Assembly: GCA_963761755.1 (NCBI GenBank)
Contig: CAVXIC010000028.1
Span: 1 to 64,000, forward strand
DNA from: CAJXVA01 sp963761755
Lineage (GTDB): Bacteria; Myxococcota_A; Polyangia; Nannocystales; Nannocystaceae
DNA: 64,000 nucleotides
Direction: 5' to 3'
Position 1 is the first letter of the stretch, and each line of letters opens with the position of its first letter. Below, one piece after another: positions 27,991 through 37,059 of this stretch. The notes under the pieces were generated by a model. The model saw nothing but the letters and a program-made list of their open reading frames with translations, was not told the DNA's origin and ran no database searches. The translations under genes and the position numbers were made by a program.

Positions 27991-28581
27991 GTGACCTCGG
28001 CTGCATCCAAGCGTGCGACGTACGCGGACCTGCAAGCCGTCTCGGACGACAAGATCGCGGAGATCCTCGATGGCGTGCTGTATACGCAGCCGCGCCCGGG
28101 GAGCTCGCATGCCTTCGCGGTGAGCGGGCTGAGCGCGGACCTCACGACACCCTTTCAGCGGGGACGTGGTGGGCCCGGCGGGTGGGTCATCTTGTTCGAG
28201 CCCGAGTTGCACCTGGGCGAGGATGTCCTGGTCCCTGACATCGCTGGCTGGCGGCGAGAGCGAATGCCCGAGGTGCCTGTGACCTCGGCGTTCGTGCTGG
28301 TACCCGACTGGGTGTGCGAAGCGTTGTCCCCAAGCACCGCCGGCCGCGACCGAACGATCAAGCTCCAGATCTACCGTCGCGAGGGCGTGAAGCACCTGTG
28401 GTTCCTCGACCCGCTGGCCAAGACGTTGGAGGTGTTTCGGCTCGACGCGGAGGGCTACCGCCTCGCAGCCACCTTCGCGGGCGATGCAACGATCCGGGCT
28501 GAGCCGTTCGATGCGATCGAGCTCGAACTCGGCCTGCTGTGGCTTCCGTCCCCGGACGGACGCGGTGGGACGCAGGCCTGA
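27991..28581 (+). CDS. Uma2-family (DUF820) putative endonuclease
   Basis: 196 aa from the GTG at 27991. The family core is EPELHLGEDVLVPDIAGWRR (PD-(D/E)xK-type strand with Asp), VPDWVCEALSPSTAGRDRTI and KLQIYRREGVKHLWFLDP. Uma2 proteins are restrictase-like folds whose cellular role is unsettled and which occur as scattered copies. It stands alone, 165 bases after the redox operon and before the sigma factor, and probably belongs to neither. Confidence 0.85.
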   Translation: MTSAASKRATYADLQAVSDDKIAEILDGVLYTQPRPGSSHAFAVSGLSADLTTPFQRGRGGPGGWVILFEPELHLGEDVLVPDIAGWRRERMPEVPVTSAFVLVPDWVCEALSPSTAGRDRTIKLQIYRREGVKHLWFLDPLAKTLEVFRLDAEGYRLAATFAGDATIRAEPFDAIELELGLLWLPSPDGRGGTQA

Positions 28582-28598
28582 GCGGCCTCGGGCCGCTC
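28580..28598 (+). terminator. perfect GC hairpin at the end of the Uma2 gene
   Basis: GAGCGGCC, loop TCG, GGCCGCTC: an 8-bp perfect stem with a 3-base loop, beginning at the stop codon of the Uma2 gene. No T-run follows directly, so it would be a weak intrinsic terminator or an mRNA-stabilising hairpin. The next 70 bases turn AT-rich (TATATTCTAGA) before the sigma factor start. Confidence 0.4.
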
Positions 28599-28673
28599 CT
28601 GCAGCGCCAGGATTGTCCTATATTCTAGACTCGTTTTTGAATTTCGCCGAGCCGTGGCCACCCATGGACACTC

Positions 28674-29252
28674 GTGAGTCTCTCATTGGCCGCTTCCTCC
28701 ACGCCCGCGCCCGCCGTCGCCTCCGTCGTCGAGCGGGCCCGCGAGGGTGATGAGGGCGCCCAGGCCCAGCTGTATCGAGATCATGCCGCGACGCTCACGC
28801 GGCGGCTGGCCCACGCGTGCGGCGACGACGAGCTTGCGCGGGACGTGGCCCAAGACGCGTTCGTGACCGCGTTCGACCGGCTGGCACGGTTCAGCGATCG
28901 ATCGTCGTTCTCGACCTGGCTGCACGGCATCGGGTTCAACCATCTTCGCGACCGACGCAAGCGGCGCGCCCGCGAACGCACGGGCGAGGCACGGTTGGCG
29001 CTGGTGAGCATCGAGACGACCTCGCTCGAGGAGAGGGCCTCTTCGCGGCAAGCCGTCGCCCGGCTCGACGCCGTGCTCTCCGAGCTGAAGCCGAAGCTGC
29101 GCGATGCGTTCGTGCTGCGGGTGGTCGAGCAGCTCTCGCTCGAGGAAGCCGCCCAGATCCTCGGGGCTCGGGTGGCCACCGTGTCCTACCGAGCCCGCAA
29201 GGCCGAGGCGCTCGTTCGCGCCGCATTCGATGAAGAAGGAGCACCGACATGA
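28674..29252 (+). CDS. ECF-type RNA polymerase sigma factor
   Basis: 192 aa from the GTG at 28674. Region 2 is at residues 20-90 (LARDVAQDAFVTAFDRL, RSSFSTWLHGIGFNHLRD). Region 4 is at 125-185 (LKPKLRDAFVLRVVEQLSLE, EAAQILG, ATVSYRARKAEALV). There is no extra C-terminal domain. The stop overlaps the start of the next gene (ATGA), which encodes a membrane protein. This is the usual arrangement for a sigma factor and its membrane anti-sigma regulator. Confidence 0.9.
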   Translation: MSLSLAASSTPAPAVASVVERAREGDEGAQAQLYRDHAATLTRRLAHACGDDELARDVAQDAFVTAFDRLARFSDRSSFSTWLHGIGFNHLRDRRKRRARERTGEARLALVSIETTSLEERASSRQAVARLDAVLSELKPKLRDAFVLRVVEQLSLEEAAQILGARVATVSYRARKAEALVRAAFDEEGAPT

Positions 29253-31522
29253 GCTATCAAGACGCGATCGAGGCGATGCGCGAGCGCAGCGTCCAGCCCG
29301 CACCGATCGAGCGCCTGCGGGTGAAGCAGGAGCGCGCTGACGTCCTGCCCAAGCGGGTGCGCAGCGTCGCGAGGAAGGCTACCGTCGTGGCGACGCTCGG
29401 CTTCGGAGTGCTGTTCCTGCGCAAGGCGGTCTCCGAAGCCGCGTTGTTCCATGAAGGCAGCTTGACCCTGCATCTGGCGGCCTTGCTGCCAATGTGCATC
29501 CTGCTGTGGTCGCTGCGCCGCATCGACGAGCCCCGGCTGGGCCCCCAGCTGTCGTGCCGAGCGGTCTGGTGGTCCAACCTGGTCGTCGGTGTGCTCATCT
29601 CGATGAACTACGGAATGGTCGTCGACCGGATCGTCGGCGTGGTGATCGCGGCCGCCTGTGCCGTCGCGCTGCGTTCGGCCGGCGAGCGCGGACTCGACGT
29701 GCAGGAGGCCGACCATCCCTTCGCGCCGGTTCGCTTTCGTGGTCACCTGCTGCTGGCTTTGGTCATGGCGGCTGCCGACGCGCTCACGCTGGCATTCTCG
29801 GCGCTGCTGCAGCTGCGGCTCGAAACGGCGAACTGGCAGCTCGGCTCCACCATCGCCTACGCAGGCCCCACCTTGGCCGCGGCCCTCGTCATGGGAGTCG
29901 CCGTCTGGGGCGTCTATCGGCTGCGCACCTGGGCGCTGTTCCTCAACCTGGTCGCCAACATCGCGATCGCCTACCTGGCGCTGGAGGGCACCCTCAACCT
30001 GTCTCCATCGGTGAGCGTCGCGCTGGCCACCACGGCTGCGATTCAGAGCTTCATCCCTGTGCCGATCCTTGCCGTGGCGCTGGGCGATCGCCGAGCCGGA
30101 CAGCCGCTGATCGCCCGGGTTCGAGAGACGCTGATGCTCGTCGCCCTGTACGGATTGGTGACGGTCTCCCTCGTCGGCAGCATCGTCGGTGGTGCGGACG
30201 GCTGGGTCGACGGCCCGGGCCGCTCGTTCGTCCGCGGGACTGGGGCGCGCAGCACGGGGGGGCGAGGGCCCTTCCATCCAGACCATCGCGAGCGGCTCGG
30301 TGCGGTCGGCAATGACCTACGAGATTGGAGCTTCGCAGACCAAGTCCTCACCCGCGCAGACTTCGATGGAGTCGACCTCCGCGGCGTCTCGTTCGAAGCC
30401 GCTCGACTGCATGGTGCACGATTCGCCGAAGCGAATCTGGGGGGCGCCAGCTTCGTTCGCGCGGACGTCAGTGGGGTCTCGTTCGAGTCCGCGAAGCTCG
30501 CGGGCGCCGACTTCACCGGAGCGTTCACCACGGACACCGTATGGCCCAGCACGGGCGGATTCACATGCCCCGATGGGCGGCCTGCCTACGAGGTCTACGG
30601 GTGCTACAGCAAGCGCGGCACCGTGCCCCGAGACGACGAGCGCGACGTGGTGGTGGTCGAGCCCGGGACCGGTACGGGTTGCCCGGACGAAGGGGCGGTG
30701 TCGGTCGCCGACGTTTCACAGGACGGCTATCTACGCGTGCTCGGACACGAGACGGTGATGCTCTACGACGGTGGCGTGTCCATGCGATGGGTCGACCGCG
30801 TCGACGTCGAGGGATCCCGCTGGACGCTCGAGGAGCGAGGGTGCAGGGGGGTGGTGATCGACGTGGGGCCGAGCCCCTTCGACGAGATGGTCGTCGGCGG
30901 TGGCGGTGGCACCCGCGACTTCAGCGGCCGCACGATCGGCAGGGTCGATCTGCGAGGTCACGACCTGAAGGCAGCATCGTTCGAACGGTCGACGCTCGAC
31001 GAAACACGGCTCGATGAAGCCGATCTACGCGACGCAAACTTCCGTCGGGCCGTCCTGGACCAAAGCCCACCGACGTTCTCGGGTGCCGATCTCCGGGGCG
31101 CCGACTTCACCGGCGCGGGCACGGTCCCGGTGATGTGGCTCGGGGTCGAGCCCTCGGCGCTCGCGGGGGCGACCTGTCCCGATGGTCGGCTCGCCCACCT
31201 CGAGACAGGCTGCAACGAGCGTTCCGGCCGACTTCGACTCGACCCGGTCCCGGCCTCGACGACGGTCGTCGAAGCCGAGGGCCTCGGAGAGTCTTGTTCC
31301 GGGGTGGGTGAGGAGAGCGACGTGTATGCGTTCTCCGACCGAATCCACGTCGCCGGCCTCTCCTTCGTGCCGCTGGATGACGGTCGCTTCATGTCCAGCG
31401 ACGGCACGCTCGAGGTCCAGGCGGACGGGACATGGGTCGTCGACTCTGAGGTGTGTGGCCGCTTGCGACTGCGCCCGCGCGGAGCGATACCTCTGGACGA
31501 CGCGCTCGTGGACCGCGAGTGA
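29249..31522 (+). CDS. membrane protein with pentapeptide repeats, possible sigma regulator
   Basis: 757 aa. Residues 1-45 are cytosolic and charged. About 50-310 hold six to seven hydrophobic segments (TVVATLGFGVLFLRKAV, LAALLPMCILLW, HLLLALVMAAADALTLAFSA, LMLVALYGLVTVSLVGSIVG). After a low-complexity joint around 320-345 come two blocks of pentapeptide repeats with the A(D/N)LxG pattern (LTRADFDGVDLRGVSFEAAR; later LDEADLRDANFRRA), each followed by a CPDG segment and a Cys-containing domain. Coupling to the sigma gene suggests it senses or restrains the sigma factor. The joint at 30230-30300 is poorly protein-like, so fusion of two genes is possible. Confidence 0.6.
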   Translation: MSYQDAIEAMRERSVQPAPIERLRVKQERADVLPKRVRSVARKATVVATLGFGVLFLRKAVSEAALFHEGSLTLHLAALLPMCILLWSLRRIDEPRLGPQLSCRAVWWSNLVVGVLISMNYGMVVDRIVGVVIAAACAVALRSAGERGLDVQEADHPFAPVRFRGHLLLALVMAAADALTLAFSALLQLRLETANWQLGSTIAYAGPTLAAALVMGVAVWGVYRLRTWALFLNLVANIAIAYLALEGTLNLSPSVSVALATTAAIQSFIPVPILAVALGDRRAGQPLIARVRETLMLVALYGLVTVSLVGSIVGGADGWVDGPGRSFVRGTGARSTGGRGPFHPDHRERLGAVGNDLRDWSFADQVLTRADFDGVDLRGVSFEAARLHGARFAEANLGGASFVRADVSGVSFESAKLAGADFTGAFTTDTVWPSTGGFTCPDGRPAYEVYGCYSKRGTVPRDDERDVVVVEPGTGTGCPDEGAVSVADVSQDGYLRVLGHETVMLYDGGVSMRWVDRVDVEGSRWTLEERGCRGVVIDVGPSPFDEMVVGGGGGTRDFSGRTIGRVDLRGHDLKAASFERSTLDETRLDEADLRDANFRRAVLDQSPPTFSGADLRGADFTGAGTVPVMWLGVEPSALAGATCPDGRLAHLETGCNERSGRLRLDPVPASTTVVEAEGLGESCSGVGEESDVYAFSDRIHVAGLSFVPLDDGRFMSSDGTLEVQADGTWVVDSEVCGRLRLRPRGAIPLDDALVDRE

Positions 31523-31527
31523 GACCG

Positions 31528-32709
31528 CTACGCCGGCTGCGGTGGTTCGGATGGCGTTGGTGGCTTCGCGTCCGGCTCGGCGTAGCAGCGCTCCTCGACG
31601 CCCGGCGGTGCGGGGCGCACTTCGACCGGGCCCCAGATCGTATCGACGAAGACGACGCCGTCGTCGCCCGTGGCGACCTCGGCGGTGCTCGACGCGCAGC
31701 CCACGACGCGGTTGGAGTCGGGGGCGAGCAGGAGCGTTCCGGGCGTCGACCACCGGCGCGGGTAGTCCTGCGCTTTCCCAAAAGAGCGCGGAACGCGACC
31801 CATTCCTCGGCCGCACATCCCCAGCCCCCCCGAAGATGGACCGACGGCGCTGCGCGGAACGTATCCAGTGAACCGTACGTCGACGGAGGCGCAGACCTCG
31901 ACGTAGGAGATGAGCAGATGGTTGCCGGAGCGTCCGAGGGTTCGAACCTCAGCCACCGCCGGGATCTCGATGAGCGGCCGTCCGCCGGGTTCGTCGAGCA
32001 GGGCTACCTTGCGCGTGACCGTGGCGTACTCGGCAGTCTCATACCCGTCGTCCCCGAAGGGCGTTTGGTCGTGAAACGCTCCGACGCTCTGCGCCGGAGC
32101 CCAGCCCGCCAGGGGCGTGCGGTCGACTCGGACCTCGACCCAGTCGCCCTCGCGCTGATCGATCGTGAGCGACTCTCCGGACCCGACCTCCACCCTCGAG
32201 GCTCGAAGGCGTGCGGCCGGTCGTGGCCGGAGCGCGAAGGGCTTCACCACCAGCGGCTGTAGATCGCCCGGGCTGACGTGCACCAACAAGCGAACGCCTC
32301 CTTGCCGGATGGCGACCCGGGGCTCGTCACCGTCCTCGACCAGGGTCACGTCCACGCCCCGATCGAGGCGCGCCACGTCGGGGTCGCCGAAGGCGGTGGC
32401 GCCGGGGATGAGCCGAGCGGAGCGCGCCCAGATGATGCGCCCGTATCCCTCGCCCTTCATCCACCTCTCGGAGAGGGCGGCTCGCTCCCGCTCGCCGAAG
32501 CCGTCCAACTCGACGCGGGGCGCTGGCGCGGAGTCCGGAGATGGCGCCTCGGAAACCTCCGGCGGACGCGGGTCGGCCGCCTCGGCGACCGGACGTTCCT
32601 CGGGTGCCGCCAAGGCAGGCGCAGGCGTGGCCTTGCACGCGAGGAGCAGCGCGGCACTCAGGGCCAGGGCGGAGCCACCGCTGCGCGTGGGGTTTGCTCT
32701 CATGACCAT
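31528..32709 (-). CDS. lipoprotein with SH3-like domain
   Basis: 393 aa (an in-frame ATG at 32703 is equally possible). The signal is RSGGSALALSAALLLAC with the Cys as lipid site, followed by a Pro/Ala/Glu linker to about residue 70. The middle has SRVEVGSGESLTIDQREGDW followed by VEVRVDRTPLAGWAPAQSVG, a bacterial SH3-type layout. The C-terminal part has four or more Cys (VEVCASVDVRF, LGMCGRGM, VVGCASST, ERCYAEP). No enzyme motif is seen. It is downstream of the HmuY/TonB genes on the same strand, but a 190-base gap without a recognisable gene makes operon membership uncertain. Confidence 0.65.
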   Translation of the reverse strand: MVMRANPTRSGGSALALSAALLLACKATPAPALAAPEERPVAEAADPRPPEVSEAPSPDSAPAPRVELDGFGERERAALSERWMKGEGYGRIIWARSARLIPGATAFGDPDVARLDRGVDVTLVEDGDEPRVAIRQGGVRLLVHVSPGDLQPLVVKPFALRPRPAARLRASRVEVGSGESLTIDQREGDWVEVRVDRTPLAGWAPAQSVGAFHDQTPFGDDGYETAEYATVTRKVALLDEPGGRPLIEIPAVAEVRTLGRSGNHLLISYVEVCASVDVRFTGYVPRSAVGPSSGGLGMCGRGMGRVPRSFGKAQDYPRRWSTPGTLLLAPDSNRVVGCASSTAEVATGDDGVVFVDTIWGPVEVRPAPPGVEERCYAEPDAKPPTPSEPPQPA

Positions 32710-32899
32710 CGGACGGTCGAAGGGGAGTGGGGTTGCGGACGATTCGCGGAACGCTCGCGTTCGGCGTCGACAACGCCTACGCGCGGTGATGGGAGGCGCG
32801 CATCAGAGCAGCAAGGGCGCGTACCACGTCTACGGCGCGCCCCGATTCGCGGGTCAGAAGACCTCGATCGCGGCGCCCTCGAGCAGCTGCCTGTCGCGC

Positions 32900-33511
32900 T
32901 CACAGGGGCATCCACGCGAAGGTCGGGGTCGCCGAGGTGCCTGCGTCATCGTAGTAGCGCTCGAAGGCGATCTTGAACGCGTTGCCCGAGCCGGTGAGGA
33001 CCACATAGGTGAGCGCCTTGGGCGTGAGCACGTGGGTCATGAAGTTGTAGTCGTACCAGTCGGCAAAGACGTAGTCGGGGTCGTCGTTGTCGTCGTCGCC
33101 GTCGGGCTCGTCGACCCGGAAGCCGTCGGCGGGAACCTGGGTGATGTCGTCGAAGGCGGCTTCGAGCACCGCGACCTCGGCCCCTGCGGCGCCCGAGATA
33201 CCGCCGTTGGTGGCGACGTGAAAGCGCTTGAAGGCGAGGTCCCAGTCGGGGTCGGTCATCGGGTCGTCGACCTCGAGCTCGGTGCCCGTCTCGAGGTCGA
33301 AGTAGACCCACGCTTCCTCGTCGGTGGCGTCGATGACTGTGCGCTGCCCCGTGCCTTCACGGGGTTCGTTGATGGTGTGCGGACCGACCCTGCCCTCGGC
33401 GGGGGGCTCGACCGCATCTCCACCGAGCTCAGCGTCGAGGTCTCCAGCGCAGGCGATGGCGAGGGCAAGAAAGAAGGGGCAGAGGTGTCGGGGGGTGCTG
33501 GCCATGATCAT
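32900..33511 (-). CDS. HmuY-family heme-binding lipoprotein (second copy)
   Basis: 203 aa (start at 33511; an ATG six bases later is possible). The signal runs TPRHLCPFFLALAIAC with the Cys as lipid site. The HmuY core is clear: AWVYFDLETGTELEV, then DWDLAFKRFHVATNGGISG, DDDNDDPDYVFADWYDYNF and TYVVLTGSGNAFKIAFERYY. HmuY proteins are surface lipoproteins that take heme from host proteins and pass it to a TonB-dependent receptor. The receptor gene ends 30 bases upstream, so this is the last gene of the acquisition operon. Confidence 0.85.
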   Translation of the reverse strand: MIMASTPRHLCPFFLALAIACAGDLDAELGGDAVEPPAEGRVGPHTINEPREGTGQRTVIDATDEEAWVYFDLETGTELEVDDPMTDPDWDLAFKRFHVATNGGISGAAGAEVAVLEAAFDDITQVPADGFRVDEPDGDDDNDDPDYVFADWYDYNFMTHVLTPKALTYVVLTGSGNAFKIAFERYYDDAGTSATPTFAWMPL

Positions 33512-33540
33512 AGTTCGTGCTTCGAGGCTGGGGGGCTGGG

Positions 33541-35493
33541 CTAGTAGCGGACGATGAGGCCGCCGTAGTAGCTGCGCGGAACGAGGGGGTTGTCGGTGGC
33601 GTTGCCCGCGTCGAGGATGTTGTCGACGCCGACGTAGGCTTCGACGTAGCGGGTGAAGGTCTGGCCGATGCGGGCGTCGAGGGTCGCGAACGGATCGGCG
33701 TGCAGCGGCTCGAGCACGTCGTCGTCGTCGGCGTCGACGAAGAAGGTCCGGGGCCCGGTGAGCGCGGTGCGGACGCGGAAGGTGGTGCCCCAGGCGCGTC
33801 GGTGGTAGCGGGCGCCCACCGTGCCCCGGTGGCGGGCTCGGCCGGGAAGAGCCCGTCCGGAGTCCAGATCTCGGGTGTGGGTAAAGGTGTAGGAGCCGTC
33901 GAGCGTCATCGGTCCCCACTGCACGCTGGTGCTCGACTCGAGGCCGCGGCTCTCGGCGTTGCCGATGTTGTCGTAGCCGAACAGGGTGAGCGTGCCGTCG
34001 GAGTCGTCGAGCGTGTCGATGACGATCGTGTCTTGCAGGCGGTGGTCGAACGCCGCGACGCTGATCGAGGCCCAGCGCACCGGGAGGTACTGCGCCGAGA
34101 CGTGGGTGCTCCAGGAGGTCTCGGGCTGCAGGCTCGGGTTGCCCTGCACCCGGTACCCGACGCCGGCGTTGGTGAAGCGCAGGTACATCTCCCGAAACGT
34201 CGGCGCTCGGTAGCCGCGGCCGTAGCTGGCCCGCAGACGCCACTTCTGGCCCGGGCGCAGCATCATGGCGATGCGCGGGGTGGGGTAGAGGCCAAACAGC
34301 GAGTCGTAGTCGAGGCGCACGCCCGGAAGGATCGACAGCGCCTCGAGCGGGGTCCACTCGTCCTGCGCGAAGATGGCGTAGCGCTGTCGCTGCACGTTGC
34401 CAGGCTCGATGCGATCGGCAGAGAGGAACTCGAACTGCCCGTCGGCGCCGGCGGTGAGCACGTGCGCGCCGATCTTCTGGCTGAGGATCGCGGTCCCCTG
34501 GGCGACGTGGTCGAACGTGTCTTGGGAGTCGTCCAGGGCATCCGAGCCCCGCTGGTCGTTGAAGAACTGATCGCGAAAGAGGCTGTAGCTGGCGGTGAAC
34601 CGAACGCTTCCGTCGTCCCAGGTGGCCGACGGCGTGACGTTGGCGGTGATCGTCTCGCTGCGGTTGACCCGGTCGAACACCGCGCCCTGCTCGAGCGCGT
34701 CCACGCCTCGGGTGGTGCGCTGCAGGTACTGCGCCCAGCCGTCGAGCGCGAACATGCCGCGAGAGGTGAAGCGCTGCGAGGTGCTGGCCTCGAACTGTCG
34801 CGAGGCGGGGCCGGTGGTGCTCTCGTTGGACGGGTCCGCGTCCCACCCGGCGGTGTCGTGCACGCCGGCCGAGATCGAACCGCTGTAGCGGTCGCGGCGG
34901 TGCGCGACGCGTCCGGTGAGGTCGAGCGTGTCGAAGCTGCCGTAGGCGGCGTGGGTCTCGGCCTCCCATGGCTTGGACGCGCGACGGGTGATGATGTTGA
35001 TCGTCCCCGCGAGCGCGTCCGCGCCATAGAGGACCGAGCCGGGGCCGCGGACGATTTCGATGCGCTCGATGTCGTCGGCGGGGAAGCGGGTGAGGTCGAC
35101 CGTGCCGTCGATGCGTCCCGAGACCCGCTGGCCGTCCACCAAGATGAGCGTGTACTTGGGGTCGAGCCCCTGCAGGAGGACGCCGGCTCCGCCCACGCCG
35201 CGGTCGATCTGCACGCCGGGGGTCTCCTCGAGCACCTCGAGCGCGTTCTCGGCTCCGGTATCGATGATGGTCTGGCGGTCGTAGACGTCGGTGGCGATCG
35301 GAGCGTCGTTCTTGTCGTGTGCCGTTCGCGTCGCGGTCACGACGACCTCTCGCGATTCGCCCTCGAACGTGCGCGGGGGCGCGGTCTGCTCGGTTTCCAG
35401 CGGCGCGGGCTCGGCTGGGATCTCGGCGACCGCCGGAGCTTGGTCCGCCTTGGGCTGGGCGAGCGCGGCGATGACGAGGAGTTCGGAGATCAC
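33541..35493 (-). CDS. TonB-dependent outer-membrane receptor (heme/iron type)
   Basis: 650 aa. I chose the GTG at 35493, which overlaps the previous TGA (GTGA). A short signal (ISELLVIAALAQ) is followed by a TonB-box-like start of the plug (REVVVTATRT). The plug is at 70-170 (LLQGLDPKYTLILVDGQRVS, RIEIVRGPGSVLYGADALAG, INIITR). The 22-strand barrel fills the rest, with YGRGYRAPTFREMYLRF and NPSLQPETSWS as family blocks and an aromatic C-terminus (GGLIVRY). HmuY-type genes on both sides point to heme or heme-protein-derived iron as the cargo. Confidence 0.9.
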   Translation of the reverse strand: MISELLVIAALAQPKADQAPAVAEIPAEPAPLETEQTAPPRTFEGESREVVVTATRTAHDKNDAPIATDVYDRQTIIDTGAENALEVLEETPGVQIDRGVGGAGVLLQGLDPKYTLILVDGQRVSGRIDGTVDLTRFPADDIERIEIVRGPGSVLYGADALAGTINIITRRASKPWEAETHAAYGSFDTLDLTGRVAHRRDRYSGSISAGVHDTAGWDADPSNESTTGPASRQFEASTSQRFTSRGMFALDGWAQYLQRTTRGVDALEQGAVFDRVNRSETITANVTPSATWDDGSVRFTASYSLFRDQFFNDQRGSDALDDSQDTFDHVAQGTAILSQKIGAHVLTAGADGQFEFLSADRIEPGNVQRQRYAIFAQDEWTPLEALSILPGVRLDYDSLFGLYPTPRIAMMLRPGQKWRLRASYGRGYRAPTFREMYLRFTNAGVGYRVQGNPSLQPETSWSTHVSAQYLPVRWASISVAAFDHRLQDTIVIDTLDDSDGTLTLFGYDNIGNAESRGLESSTSVQWGPMTLDGSYTFTHTRDLDSGRALPGRARHRGTVGARYHRRAWGTTFRVRTALTGPRTFFVDADDDDVLEPLHADPFATLDARIGQTFTRYVEAYVGVDNILDAGNATDNPLVPRSYYGGLIVRY

Positions 35494-37013
35494 CGGCTGG
35501 GCCTCCTCGTCAGGCCGAGCAGGCCCAGCAGCACCCACGGCGCGCCCCCGGACGCCCCGCGGCAGCCGCAGCCCTCGCCCGCATCCATGTGGCCGACCGG
35601 CGCCCCCGAGCTGCCCGACTCGCCGACGTCGGTCGTGGTCCCCGACCACGGGTCGCCACCGCTCGAGGTCTCGCCGACCCCGGATTCGTCGCCCGAGTCG
35701 GTCGCGTACGAAGTGCCGGTTCCGGGCTCGGGCACCATCGGGCAGGCCTCGTCCATGGGGTCCGCGCTCACGCAGATGTTGGCGCGGGCCGGGCCGTCGG
35801 CGACGATCGAGAGCGCCCCGACGATCCAGTAGCCGCCCGGTGGCAGACCTTCGTAGATCCGCTGCCGACCCGGTGTGTCCGAGAACCACGTTGCGATGGG
35901 GCCTCCCACCGCGCCGTCGGCCGCGAAGTCGCCGACTGGATGCAGCGAGAACGCGACGCCGGCCAGCGCGTCGTCGGCGACGAACCAGGCGTCGCCCCCG
36001 GGATGGTGCAGATTGTAGTAGCTGGCCGCCAGCGGATAGAAGCGCGCGTCCAGGGCGATCGGCCCGCCTTCGGCGTCGGGGTCGATGCCTTCCAGCAGCG
36101 CGGCGTAGGGGTGGCTCTGGGCGGCGCCGAAGCGCGCCCCGGTGGCCAGGTTGTACCGGGCGAACGCGGCCCATGCCGACTCGAGGTCGTCGTCGCGCGC
36201 CGCGAGCAGGCCTTCGAACTCGACCTGCGGCGTCCGTGCGTCGTCGCCGAGGGCTTCGAGGAAGTCGAGGATGATGCCGACGTCGTGGCGCTCGGAGAGG
36301 AAGTCGAACCACAGCGCGGTGCCGTAGGCGAACGAGGGCACGGGGCCGCCGGGGGGCTGGTAGACGGGGCGCCCCGGGTCTCGCAACAGGCCGTTGCACA
36401 GCCGCAAGAAGTCGGCGGACTCGGGATCGAACAGTCGCTGCGCCCAGGTCGCGGTGCCTTCGGAGACCCAGTCGGGCAAGAAGGCATACGCTGCCTGCAC
36501 GCCGTGAAAGCTCTCGTGCGAGGTCACGGTGGTGATCCCCTCCTCGATGGTGGCGTAGCCGTAGCCCGCGAAGTCGTTCTCGACCACGTAGAAGCCGGCA
36601 CAGCCCGCGTTGCCGCAGCCGTCGATGCCGAAGCGGCCATCCGCCGCCCCGCCGAAGTCGATCAGGTACACGTCGTAGGCGGGGCTGCCCCCGAGCTCGG
36701 CCTCGATGGCGCTCTCGGGGACGGGCGCTCGAAAGCCGAGCGAGGTGTACAGCGAGATCGCCTCCGCGGTGCGTTCGGCGACGTCTTGGGCGTAGTCGGG
36801 GACGCCGTCGTCGTCGAGGTCGCCCAGCCGCGTGACGTTGGGCCCGCTGATGCTGTAGTGCACCCGAACGCTGCTCGAGGCCTCCTCCCAAGACTCGACC
36901 ACGTCGACGTCGTCGAAGGACCAAAGACCGCCCTGCGTCGGGCGGTCCTCGGCACATGCGAGCCGCGGCAGCACGCACGCCACCAGGATCAGCGGCGCGC
37001 CGAACCGGCGCAT
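35490..37013 (-). CDS. secreted HExxH protease (MXAN_6640-like) with MYXO-CTERM tail
   Basis: 507 aa. The ATG at 37013 starts a signal peptide (RRFGAPLILVACVLPRLACA). The domain has LGDLDDDGVPDYAQDVAER, typical of myxobacterial MXAN_6640-type putative metalloproteases, and the zinc site His166-Glu167-x2-His170 (SHESFHGVQ) followed by PDWVSEGTATWAQ, which supplies the third ligand Glu. A Thr/Ser/Gly linker leads to GEGCGCRG, a hydrophobic stretch and TRRPSR, a MYXO-CTERM sorting end. Between HmuY and the receptor in an iron-regulated locus, it could digest heme proteins at the cell surface. Confidence 0.82.
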   Translation of the reverse strand: MRRFGAPLILVACVLPRLACAEDRPTQGGLWSFDDVDVVESWEEASSSVRVHYSISGPNVTRLGDLDDDGVPDYAQDVAERTAEAISLYTSLGFRAPVPESAIEAELGGSPAYDVYLIDFGGAADGRFGIDGCGNAGCAGFYVVENDFAGYGYATIEEGITTVTSHESFHGVQAAYAFLPDWVSEGTATWAQRLFDPESADFLRLCNGLLRDPGRPVYQPPGGPVPSFAYGTALWFDFLSERHDVGIILDFLEALGDDARTPQVEFEGLLAARDDDLESAWAAFARYNLATGARFGAAQSHPYAALLEGIDPDAEGGPIALDARFYPLAASYYNLHHPGGDAWFVADDALAGVAFSLHPVGDFAADGAVGGPIATWFSDTPGRQRIYEGLPPGGYWIVGALSIVADGPARANICVSADPMDEACPMVPEPGTGTSYATDSGDESGVGETSSGGDPWSGTTTDVGESGSSGAPVGHMDAGEGCGCRGASGGAPWVLLGLLGLTRRPSR

Positions 37014-37059
37014 CTCATGGATGCTTCGGTCTCGAGTTCGCTTGGAGTCGTGCACGGCG

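Noticed and set aside
33541..36978. One very large minus-strand frame spanning the receptor and part of the protease gene
   Set aside because: Only the part from 35493 down reads as a TonB receptor; the upstream part is an out-of-frame reading of the HExxH protease gene.
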